A stretch of DNA of 64,000 nucleotides, taken from Poronia punctata. Its lineage: Eukaryota > Ascomycota > Sordariomycetes > Xylariales > Xylariaceae. Position 1 is the first letter of the stretch, and the number at the start of each line of letters is the position of its first letter. The stretch spans positions 62,001 through 126,000 of the forward strand of contig MU401484.1 of NCBI GenBank assembly GCA_022579005.1, written 5' to 3'. Below, in pieces: positions 40,201-50,730 of this stretch. The notes beneath the pieces were generated by a model that saw only the letters and a list, made by a program, of their open reading frames with translations, did no database searches and was not told the origin of the DNA. Position numbers and translations under genes: made by a program.

Positions 40201-42100
40201 ATATATACTAAATAATGCTTATTAAAAAACTATTAAACGCTTTTTTAATAAAGTAGTACTAAAATTTAAACTATAAAATTTAATTTTTGTTATAAACGTC
40301 TTATAAAACGTAATTAATTATAAGCTTACTAAATAACTATATTAAAAAAAAGCTTAAATTATAATAAACTTTATTATAGCTAATATAAAAATTAAATATA
40401 ATAAAACTAAATAATATTAAAAATATAATATAAGAAATAAAGTATACTTAAAACTATATAAAAAATATAATTTACTAGGCAAACTATACTAAAAATAGTT
40501 ATAATAAAGAGTTAAACCTTTTATAGTACTTAAAAAAGTTGGTAATCTGGCTTATAAACTAAATTTTTTTAAATACTAGAGAATTTACTAAGTAATATTA
40601 GTTGTATACTTATATTTAGCGCTTAAAAAAACTAACTTATATTTTTAATATAAGCTAAAACTAAAGCAAGTATATACAAACAAAGATAATAAACAATAAA
40701 AGTTATTTAAAATAGCTTAATTTTTTAAATAATAAATTTTAAAAGCTGGCTAAAAAACTATACTAAAATACTTAGTTAAATAAAAAAAGTATTTACTTAT
40801 ATATAATATATAGTACTTAAAAGAGATTTTTATGCAAAATGCTTTTAAACTAATTTATTAATATAATATAATGTACTTATTATTACTTAATAAGTTAAAA
40901 GGTAAAGTAATAAATAAACTTACTAAAAATATATTTAAATTGCTATTATACTTATAATTAAATAAATAAAAGCTAGTATAAATTATACTTAAAATAAATA
41001 TATAAGTATAGTTACTTACTACTAATTATAATTAAATATACTTTTTTTTATATTAAATGTAATACTTTTTATAAATATTAATATTTCTTTTTATACTTTT
41101 AGCTATTTTTTTTTTATTTTTATAACCTTAAACAACAGCACTAAGCGTTTAATATAATAAAGTACTATTTAATGTTTTTTTTTTTTAATTGTTTACTTTT
41201 ATTTTAATTATATATTTTGCTGTTATTTGTTTAAGTAAATGTAATTATATTTTTTAATAACAACTTTTTATAAACAAAGCCTTTATAAGTTACGCTTTAA
41301 TAATAAAAACAATATAATATAATATATAATAATACTAAGTACTTATATAAGCTATTTTTTAATATATTAAAAGTAGCAAATAATAATAAGACTTAGCGCT
41401 AATTATGTTTACTTAACTAATATAGCATTAATAAGATAAAATATAACGTTTACTAAACTATACTTTTATACTAGCAAAATGTTTTTAAAAATATAGTACT
41501 AAAACTATAAATATAACTAAAAATTATTATATTATATTTAATATAATGTAAACTAAAAAGTAAACTATTTAATAACTAGCTATAAATAATAATTAAAAAA
41601 TTGCTTTATATAGCTAAATATGCTAGCAACGCTAAAAATTAAGCAAACAACGTATAAATTATTATTAATAAAATAAAATTAAAAAGACTTAAAGCCTTTA
41701 AAATTATAAAAAATACTTAACTTAGTATAGGTACTATGCTAATAGTAATCTTATAAACACTATAAAATATAGCACTTATTTAGTTACTTTATAATCTTAT
41801 ATAAAAACAAGTACTATAATGTTAAAAATAGTAGGCTAATAAATAAGGATTTAAATATAAAAAAGCATTACTAAAAATAACAATACTAACTAGTACGTTA
41901 ATATTAATTTTTAAGTTAATAAAAACTTTATGCTTAGATTTATTAACATTTTAATTATAATTAGAGGCGTTAAACCTATAGACAGCAAATATATCTATAT
42001 AAGGTAAACTATAGCCTAAAAATTTAAAACTTTTATTACTTATAAATTTAAAGTTATTATTAATAATAATTTTATAAATAATAAACAATAGTCTATTGCT

Positions 42101-42271
42101 ATTAAAGCTAGCAACTAAGGTTATATAGCTAATAGCTAATATAACAATGCTATTATTATTAAACCTAGCACTTAAAGTTATATAAACAATACTTAATATA
42201 ATAACGCTATTGTTATTAAACTTAGCACTTAAAGTTGTATATATAATAGCTAACTAAATAACGCTTAGCAT
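42101..42271 (+). repeat. 57-bp tandem repeat, three copies, in element B
   Basis: Units begin at 42101, 42158 and 42215 with ATTAAAGCTAGCAACTAAGG, ATTAAACCTAGCACTTAAAG and ATTAAACTTAGCACTTAAAG. The period is 57 bp throughout. The array lies between the integrase end and the 3' LTR, directly upstream of the 122-codon frame. Confidence 0.8.
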
Positions 42272-42275
42272 AACA

Positions 42276-42644
42276 ATGCTAATAAATACTATAAAGATAA
42301 TATTTTCTAAAGCGTTTAAAAAGAAATATATAAAGAACAAACTGCAAAACAAGCTAAATACGCAAAGACAACAACTTAAAAAACTAAATAGACTTAAAAA
42401 CTATAATAATTTATTTACTAAATTAATAAATAGATTTAAAACCTTGTTAGCATTGCGTAAATTAAATAAGCTTAGCAACATTTTTAAAAAAAAACTTAAT
42501 AACTTTAAAAAACAAGAAATACTTAATAAAATACTAGAAAATATTAAACCTAGCTTTAAAAAATACTATAACTATATTTATACGCTAGTAAATAAAAAAA
42601 TTAAATATAAATTTAAAAAAGCTATTTACAGCAAGCTAATATAA
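42276..42644 (+). pseudogene. Lys/Asn-rich open frame in the 3' extra region of element B
   Basis: A 122-codon frame starting at ATG remains free of stops in DNA where TAA and TAG are common. The product is rich in Lys, Asn and Leu with a heptad-like helical look (LKKLNRLKNYNNLFTKLINR). Under G-to-A mutation of the coding strand, Glu becomes Lys and Asp becomes Asn, so the ancestral protein was probably acidic and helical. It lies outside gag-pol, just before the 3' LTR. It could be a remnant of an accessory ORF or a chance frame; no family is recognised. Confidence 0.3.
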
Positions 42645-42900
42645 ACTTAAGTAGCAAACATAATGCAAAATATAATCTTTGCTATATACGTTAAAAATGT
42701 AGCAATATAAACAGCAAAGATAGCAATTATTAACTAAACATTTATAGTTTTTAAATTGTTTAAACAAGAGACTAAGCATCAAACTAAAAAGTTATAATAA
42801 AAAATTAATAGTATGCAAACTATTATAATACAACTATAAGCAAACGTTTAAAAGATGCGCTAGGAGGTCAACAGCCTTAAGTCCTAAGACAGAAACTATA

Positions 42901-43090
42901 TAATATAGTATATCTAAACGATCTAGAAGATTTTTAGTGTACGGTTATATGACCTAGTTATATAACTTATAGTTACATGACTGCTAACTAGTGCTCTAAG
43001 CATCTTTATAGAGTAGCTCTAGCTACTAACGGCTATCCTAGATCCTAGAATCAATCTATTTTATTTTGACTAACTAACTTAATGCTATTA
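42901..43090 (+). repeat. 3' LTR of Gypsy element B
   Basis: 190 bp, the less mutated copy of the pair, directly followed by AGCAC. The 60 bp just upstream (GATGCGCTAGGAGGTCAAC and following) are also unusually GC-rich for the island. Confidence 0.9.
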
Positions 43091-46000
43091 AGCACAAGTA
43101 TTTTTAACTAACTATTATATATAGTACTAGCTACTAAAAAATACTTTACTTTAAATAAAAAGCTATAAAATATTATAATTTAACTAAAGGTTATTAAAGT
43201 ATTTAATACTTAAACTTTAGCAAACAAAAATAATCTAACTAAAAAAAGTAATAAAAATAAGAAAATAGTTAATAAACGTTTTAAAGTTACTAAATTCTTT
43301 TTAACTATAAAAATTTAAAAACTTTTTAAAAAAAAGAAAATTGCTAGACTAGATAGCTAATCTATTTATGCTAAGGCTAACTTTGTAGTAAATAAAATCT
43401 TTTAAATCCTAAAAGACTTTTTAAAAATTTAAACTAATTAAAGCATTATAAATATTTTAAAAAATAACTAAATAAAAATATTATTAGTAAATAATTAGCA
43501 ATAAACAAAATTAAATAGCTAACTTTATTTTTTTAGTATAAAAAATAAGGCAATAGTTAATAAAGTATTTAATAAGCTTTATAAATAAAGTAAAATAAAA
43601 TAGGTTAACAAACTAAGCTTTTTTGCTTACTTAACGTTTATAGCGTATTACTAAGTAAAAAAAAAAGTTTAAACTAAACTTATAATAAACTTATAAGCTT
43701 TTAATAAAATAGTAGTTTTTAATAACTATTTACTACTGCTTTAGTTTAAAGTAATTAAATTAATATATAAAAAGAAATATATTACTATAATAAACACTAT
43801 TGCTTTTTTTTATTAATTTAAAGTGTATTTAAACTATAAAGACTAATTTACTATAGTAAGCTTTTAAAGTTTAAAACGCTTAACTATTATACTTATAAGC
43901 TTTTATAATTTACTTGCGTACGTTTAAAAGTTTATAAACAAAACGCTAAAACTATATTGCTTATTTTGCTAAGCTTTTATTAATAATATTATAATATTTT
44001 TAAATAATAAAACTAGTTACTTAAAGCACTTTTATAAAGTATTTAACCTTTTTAAACAAAAATATATTTTAATATTTTTAAAGAAATTGTTTTTAAAATA
44101 CTTTTTAGTTAAATTGCTAAGCTTTTATATTAATTTTTTTAAAATAGCAATAATTAAATACTAGTTAGCAGCTTTTTAAAACTTAGCGTTTTTAAATAAC
44201 TTAAAAGCTTTAAAATAATACCTTAAAAGTAGTAGTTTTTTTTAAACTTTACTGCTATACTACGCTTAATATATAAAGCTTTTATAAAAGTAAAAAATAG
44301 CTTTATTAAATAAAAGCTATAAAAAAGAAAAAGTTATAAATAGTAACTTTAAAAAGCAATAAGCTTATATTTAATTAATTTATTTTAAGTTAACTAAAGT
44401 TAAAATAAAATTATTTTAAGCAGTATAAAATTTAATATATAAACATACTATTTTTAAACACTATAATTTAGCTAAAACCTTTTTTATACAAGTTAACGCT
44501 TTACTAAAAAAAAGCTTTAAAGTTATATTATTTTATATAAAAAAAAGGTATAATTAGTAGCTAAAAGCAATTATTTTAAATATATAAGTTAAGCTTATAA
44601 TGTTTTTAAGTTATTTGCTTTTATAACCGGAATTAAAATACAGACTTTTAAAAATAAAAGTAGCCTACGTTGTTTAAGCTTATAAGCAGCTAAAAACTAT
44701 AATTAAAGCTTTAAATAACTTAGTAGTAGTATTTATAAACTACTTTATTACTAAAAGCATTTTTAATTAAACTAGCTTTAATATAGCTTTAATAAATTAA
44801 GTAAATAAAAAACTAGTTAACGCTTTAATTTATTTATTGTAGTATAGACTATAAACTTATTACGTACTAAAATAGCTTAATTTTGTACTTAATACTTTAA
44901 GCTATTTATAAAACGTTATTAATAAAATAAATAAAAATAAGAAAGTAATTTAGTTAAATAAAGAACTTATATTTAACTAAGTATAGCTAGTTATAAAAAC
45001 TATTGCTATTATAAACTTAAAAATAAAAAAAGAATTTAAAAAAAGATATAAAAAGAACTTAAAGTATAGCTAAATTTTTTAATAAGTTTAAAAAAAAAAC
45101 AATAAAAACGTTGCTAACTTTTTTAAGCTAAGCTACTTTTTTATAATTATTAATAAGTTAATATATAATATTAACTAAAAAAACAACTAAAAACTATATA
45201 TTTTAAAAAACTTTATTAGCACCTTTATAGCTACTGCTTATAATAATAAACATTATTTTAAAAAACAACATATATTATAAAACTTAAAACAATATTTAAT
45301 TTAAAAAAAAACAAAGCTAGTTAAAAAGTATATTAACTACTATAATACTTATAAGCTTTGCGCAATATTATAAAAAAAGCTATATAGCTTATACTAAGCT
45401 ATATAACTAGCAAACTTTTAACTTATAAAAACTATTACTATTAACTTTATTATAAAACTTTTAAAGGTTAAATTAACTAACTTACTATAGAAGTTAAAAA
45501 AATAAAACTATTTTAACGCTTTAATAATAATTACTTATATTATATTTAAAAGGTTATTATTGCTACTAGGTAACATAAAGTATATTATAAAAAACTAAGC
45601 TAAAGTGTTTGTTTAAGCTGCTTTAACTGCTAACTAAAGTGTTTTTTTAAGTATTATTTTAAATTAAAACTAAAAATTTACTTTAGCCTTTTAAAAAGGA
45701 CTTTAAAAAGGTTTTAGCGCTAGGCTTTTAATATTAATAGCTTACTACTTATAAACTAATAAAGCATTAAAGCAAAAGAATTAAACAGTTAAAATAGCTA
45801 TTTATTTTTATTATTTTAAATACTTAAATTATAAATAAATTAACTTACTACCGGCTTTATAATAGAACTTAAATAGCGCATATTTTAAAATAATTAAAGC
45901 TTTAGCATATAAGCTACTTTTTAAATTTTAGCTTTTTAAATTTAATAATATAATTATATAATTTAAAAGCTTGTTAAAATTAAATTTAAATACTTTAAAT

Positions 46001-46711
46001 ACTATTTAAACTTATTTATGCTAAGATGCTAAGTTAGCTATAAACTTTACTACTACTTAAGCTAAATAATATTATAATAAAAAGTATAAACTTATTAAGT
46101 TTAATATAAAGGACAAAGTTTACTTTTAGCTATATTGTAGCTACTACTTACTTAAACAACTATTTTAAAAGTACTTATAACAGCGCGCAGGCTTATAAAA
46201 AGTAAAAAGAAAAATTAAAAAACTAGCTTATAAAATTAACTTTTTTAAAACCTTTAAGATTTACCTAGTTATTTTTATAGCTTACCTATTTTTTAAACAA
46301 AAAGAAAAAGACTTATTTTATAAGTTTATTTTAGCTTTCGGTTTTATTTAAAACAATTAGCTAAATTAAAAAAAAATAGAAGATTTGTTTAAAATTAAAA
46401 CTATTTTAAACTACTATTTAAACTGCTTTAAAACAAGATTTTAATATTTAATAAAATAAAAAAGATATAGCTATAAAAATAACTAGTAGCGTTTAAAGTA
46501 GCAACTATATAACGTAACAACGCTTATTAAAAAATACTAAGTTTAAAAAAAAAGAAAACTAGAAATAAAAAAAAAATTACTAATTAGCTTAACTATATTT
46601 AGCGTAAATAACTTTAAAAGGTAAAAAGAACAAAAAAAGTGCAAAAATAAAAAAATTAGCTTTTGTTTATATTTATTAAAGTTAACGCTAATTTTTTAAG
46701 TAGCTAGCACT

Positions 46712-46907
46712 TAATATAACGTATTATAAAGGGACTTAAAAAATAAGGTCTTATAGCCTATAGATTAAATAGCTAGATTAGATAAGGACTAGCGCACTAA
46801 GGTTAATTAGTTAGTAATAACTAATTAACTTAACCTTGCTAGATTCTTTCTTTACTAGATCATTAATTTACAAAATTTACTACACTACCCTATAGTTCCC
46901 TTTACTA
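46712..46907 (+). repeat. 3' LTR of Gypsy element A
   Basis: 196 bp, the less mutated partner of 29906-30101 (it keeps CTACCCTATAGTTCCC and TTCTTTCTTT where the left copy has T runs). Followed by TAAAG. Confidence 0.9.
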
Positions 46908-49391
46908 TAAAGCTTTTATAAAAACTATAATAAATTACTAAAAACTATAAAGTATATTATTTAATATAAAAGTTATAAAGTTATTAATATATACTAATAA
47001 TATTGTTATAGTTTTTAATAACTAAGTAAAAATAAATATATTATAAAAAATTTTAAATAACTATAATATAGTAAGTAAATTAAAAATTAACTAAAAAAAG
47101 TTTTTTTTAATAAAAGTAAAAAATATTATAAACGTTTTTATTAACTAAGTATAAATGCTAACTAAAAATAATTTTTATAAGCACTTAAAAATACTAATAA
47201 GTAATAAAAAAAATTAATACTATATAATAATATAATTTTTAAAAAAAATAATTAAAAAGTATAAAAAAACTAAAAACTTATAGCTTTAATACTACTTATT
47301 AATAAAAAGTAAAATTTTTATTATTAACTTTTTAATTATATTATAAATATAGTACTAAGTAAAGTTTATTAATATAAGCTTTATAAAAGTTAAAATTAAA
47401 AAAATATATTAGTAAATAATATAAAAAAAAAAGCTATATTAATAAAAAATAGCAAAATTTTAAGTATATAAGCTATATATAAATAAAAAAGTAAGTGCTT
47501 AAAACTTATAATATATTATTATAACTTTTATATTTAATATAATAAGCAAAGTAATTATTTACTTTAACTTATTATAAGTATAGCTAAATAAATAGCTTAT
47601 TATTAAAAAAGCAAATACTATTATTTTTATTTTTTACTTTATAATATAATACTTATAAACATAATAAATAAATAGCACTTTTTTATAGCTATAAAATTAT
47701 AAGTAGTTTTATAATAAATAAAAAAAGCTATAAAAAAGCAGTTTTATTTAATTAAAAAAACTTATTATATTAAATAAAATTATAAATACTTATATTTAGT
47801 ACTACTTAAGCTTATTATATAAAATTAAAAAGAAGGCCTAAATATAAAAATTAAAAATTTAAAAAAATTTATAAATAAAAAAAGTAAAGGTTTTAAAAAA
47901 CATATAAAACTTAAAAATAAATATATTATTAGTTTTATAATATTAAAATGCTAAAAAATATAACTAAGCTAAGTTAACTATTTAAAAACTTTAAAACTTA
48001 GCTTTAAAAAAATAAAAAACTAAGCTAGCTAAAATATAATAATAGTAATAATTTTTAAAACTATACTATTTACTTAATATAAGTAATAATTAAATATAAA
48101 CTTATAGCTTTTTATAAGTATATAAATATTTGCTAAAAGCTAAAATAAAAAGCAAATTAAAAACTATAAGCAATATAATATATATAATAAATGTACTATA
48201 TAATAAATTTAAAACTTATACTAAAAAATTAAAAATATAAAAAATAGTTTAAATTAAATAATATATTTTTAAAGCTAAAAACTTTTTATAAAAATTTTTA
48301 TATAAAATTATTATTATTAAAATAAATATATTTTAAAAAACTTTTAAAGCTTAATACTATTTAATAAATAATAATAATTATACTATAAAGTATATTTAAA
48401 TAAACTATATAGTTATATAATTAGTTTAAAAAAAGTTTATAAAAATTTAAATATTTTTTAATAAAAAAGCATTAGTACTTTTAAAAATTAAAAATAAGCT
48501 AATTAAACTAATAGCAACGTTACTATATATAATTAGTATAACTTTTAAAAAGTAGTTAGCTTACTATTAAATAGTAGTTTAAATATTATAGCTAATATAC
48601 TTTAGCTACTTATTTTGAAAATTATACTTTTTTAAAAACTTTTAAAAAGTAATTAAATACTTTTATAATATAATTTAAATAAAAGTAATAATAAATAAAA
48701 CTATTGCTTTAAATAAAAAATATTAAAATAAAAAAAAATAAAAAGGTTTTTTATTTAATATAAAAAATATTATTAAAAAACGTTAAAATAACTAAAAAGC
48801 TTTTATTTTTAAATTATAACTTAGCTTATAACTATTATTATATATAAACTTAAAACAAGGTTAAAGCTAATATTAATATTATTACTATTAATACTTTAAA
48901 TTTAAACTTTAATAAAAAAAGTAAATAACTAAGCAATAATAATTAACTATATTAATTAATAATATTTTATATAATACTAACTAATTATAATAATTTATAA
49001 AAAAAACATATAAACTATAGTTTTTTATAGCTTAAGTAACTAATAATTTGCTAAATAATAGCAAGTGCACTTTAAAGTTTAACTTTTTTTATTAAGCTTT
49101 ATATATAAGCACTTTAAAAAAAAAGGCTACTTACTAGCTAACTACTTAAATAAAGCTATAAATATATAGCAAAAGTAAAAATCTTAAAAAAAGCTAAGCA
49201 GCTTAAAAAAAGCTAAAAGAAAAAAAAAATACTAAGATGCTTAAGGTAGCTAAAAACTATAAAGCCTATATTACGTAAAAACAAAGGTGCAGGGTACAGA
49301 GGACAAAAGGGGTTAATTTAAACTAACAAAAATGTAGACCTAGATAAGCAGCTAAGGTAGTGGTGCAAACAAATAAAAGACTTTAAGCTCA

Positions 49392-49407
49392 AATGTATGT
49401 CCTTGGT
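49392..49407. repeat. Right target-site duplication of the 24.4-kb island
   Basis: AATGTATGTCCTTGGT, partner of 24966-24981. Base composition returns to normal immediately after it. Confidence 0.75.
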
Positions 49408-50730
49408 TTGTTACACATTTTGGTGGTGCCGGGTGGCCAAGATCAGTCAGTCATGTTATAGCCAGTCAATTCTACGTGTAGTAGGTAGCCGGTGCACGAC
49501 AATATTTGTGCAAAAAGAACCACCTCTCTCAGTGCTTCTCTTCGATATATGGATTCAGCTGTGCGCACACTGACGATAACTTGCCTATCCTAGAGCCATA
49601 TATGTACATAAGTACGGAATTCTAGAAACAGGAAGCTTTGACGTTGAATTAGAGTTTGTTGGCAAAGAGCAGGGGATGCTGGTGCAACTGTCTCCATGGA
49701 CGCCCACTACCTAGGGGCTGCGGCAGAGCCTTTTTTTTTATATATAAATAAGGCTTCCGTGTATAAGTCCCATATACCCACAGGATATGTAAATTCGTCC
49801 TTAGTATCTGCAAAGCCGACACGCCACTCGAAGTTACTACTCGTAAGGAAAATGCGGCGACGCGTTGCAATTGCTTGGTAGCTTACCATGCAGTCGGTTG
49901 GTATTTGGAAGTGACGCTGATACCTCATACCCTTGCTCTCGTGCCTGCACAAGCAAAAGTAAAACAGAGCGGTGCCCTCGTCATATCATATATGGGGTGC
50001 TCGAGTTCCTTCCGCACAATTCCTTTGCCCACTTGTCTCAACTCTCTAACTATGAGAATCTCCAAAATCGCCGGCTATGGTCAACCGTGAGCACACTGGT
50101 TCCAAGGGAAGGCAATAGCCACCACAGGCTCTCAGCCCACACATTTCACTACCGTTGCTCGATAGTCAATAGTATACAGATTTTGGTTGTTAGAAATTTG
50201 ATTCCAACTGTTAATCGGCAGTAAACTAACCGTTGCTTCCATACCTAGGTAGTTGAAAGTGATTTCGACGTTGGGAAAGTACGTGCTGTTGCTATAAACA
50301 GTTTACTAAACCTGGCAGATCGTGGGTCGTGGCTAAGTAGCCAGCTCTACACGCTAAGCCCCGACGGGACAGGCTCGTATATCGTGTTTTCAACGCCTCG
50401 GAAAGGCGCAAGTAAAAAACGTAAGGACTGGCATTTACGTGTAGAAACTGCTTACCAGAGGGCCTAACCTACGGGGCGACGGTCACGGAAAACCCCAGCG
50501 GCTAATAGTGGGGAGGTGGGGGCAAGGGGGCAATGGTTAGGTAGCTTTTCTCTTCTTTTCCACCCATTTGGTTACAACAACACGATCAGTAATAAATCTG
50601 CCTTTGAGTCTGTCTGTCTTGCATCACCCCACATTTTCCCATCCATAAATAGGAAGCGCTCTAAATACCCTAAAGGCATTGAATCGGTTTTGGACCCTCA
50701 GTGCGTATCACTACCGAAGCACCGAACTCC
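49408..50730. other. Intergenic region upstream of aar2
   Basis: Moderate-GC DNA with short overlapping frames (longest 119 codons at 49865-50224) and no recognisable product. The last few hundred bases are presumably the aar2 promoter and leader. I see no TATA box that I would commit to. Confidence 0.55.

Larger units (their letters stand above)
34022..43090 (+). mobile_element. Ty3/Gypsy element B nested inside element A
   Basis: LTRs of exactly 190 bp (34022-34211 and 42901-43090) are flanked by the perfect duplication AGCAC (34017-34021, 43091-43095). Total length is 9.07 kb. The + strand shows a decayed reverse transcriptase with YAYINNIIIF (Y-I-N-N at 38351-38362, formerly YIDD) followed by a block ending LKAIF. 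An integrase C-terminus follows at about 40441-40630: KVYLKLYKKYNLLGK, then VLKKVGNLAYKL. The integrase ends about 2.2 kb before the 3' LTR, much further than in element A; that extra segment carries a 57-bp tandem repeat and an open frame at 42276-42644. B inserted after A and A after the LINE, so B is the youngest of the three. Confidence 0.9.
29906..46907 (+). mobile_element. Ty3/Gypsy element A, RIP-mutated, interrupted by element B
   Basis: LTRs of exactly 196 bp (29906-30101 and 46712-46907) are flanked by the perfect 5-bp duplication TAAAG (29901-29905, 46908-46912). Without element B it is about 7.9 kb. In the + sense the decayed reverse transcriptase is recognisable at about 43735-44045: YITIINTIAFFYQFKV-like, then KTLKLYCLF, then AFINNIIIF, with F-I-N-N at 43976-43987 in place of FIDD. 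The integrase C-terminus is at about 46079-46297, with KFNIKDKVYF and then the LAYKINF block. This pol order (RT before integrase) defines Ty3/Gypsy. Stops are frequent. LTR ends now read TA...TA, as expected for mutated TG...CA. The gag region (about 30.1-33.5 kb) is unreadable. Confidence 0.9.
24982..49391 (+). mobile_element. LINE (non-LTR retrotransposon), split by nested Gypsy elements
   Basis: The outermost element occupies 24982-29900 and 46913-49391, about 7.4 kb once the insertion is removed. At about 29690-29905 a stop-ridden + frame still follows a LINE reverse transcriptase, with the order KALYN..., LFINSYF, VLVNSSI and then YLLFILIIK, the usual ING, RQGD and PLSPLLF blocks. After the inserted element the same enzyme resumes: KLLIYTNN (46990-47001, the former YxDD site) and then NNYNIVSKLKIN, equivalent to the conserved SGLKIN block. 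All Asp-to-Asn and Gln-to-stop changes fit C-to-T / G-to-A mutation. Upstream of 29.7 kb (ORF1 and endonuclease) nothing is readable. There is no poly(A) tail at the right end. Tad1-like affiliation is likely for a fungus but not shown. Confidence 0.75.

Noticed and set aside
25000..49300. Possibility that the AT-rich island is mitochondrial DNA inserted in the nucleus
   Set aside because: It contains recognisable LINE and Gypsy RT/integrase remnants, LTR pairs and target duplications, and no mitochondrial genes or tRNAs that I could see.
24982..49391. Terminal inverted repeats that would make the island a DNA transposon or a giant cargo element
   Set aside because: The two ends (CCTGGGTTAGATC and AAGACTTTAAGCTC) are not inverted copies, and the contents are retroelements.
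50280..50500. GC-rich block upstream of aar2 examined for 5S rRNA or tRNA
   Set aside because: No 5S internal control region, no T-arm or cloverleaf could be made.
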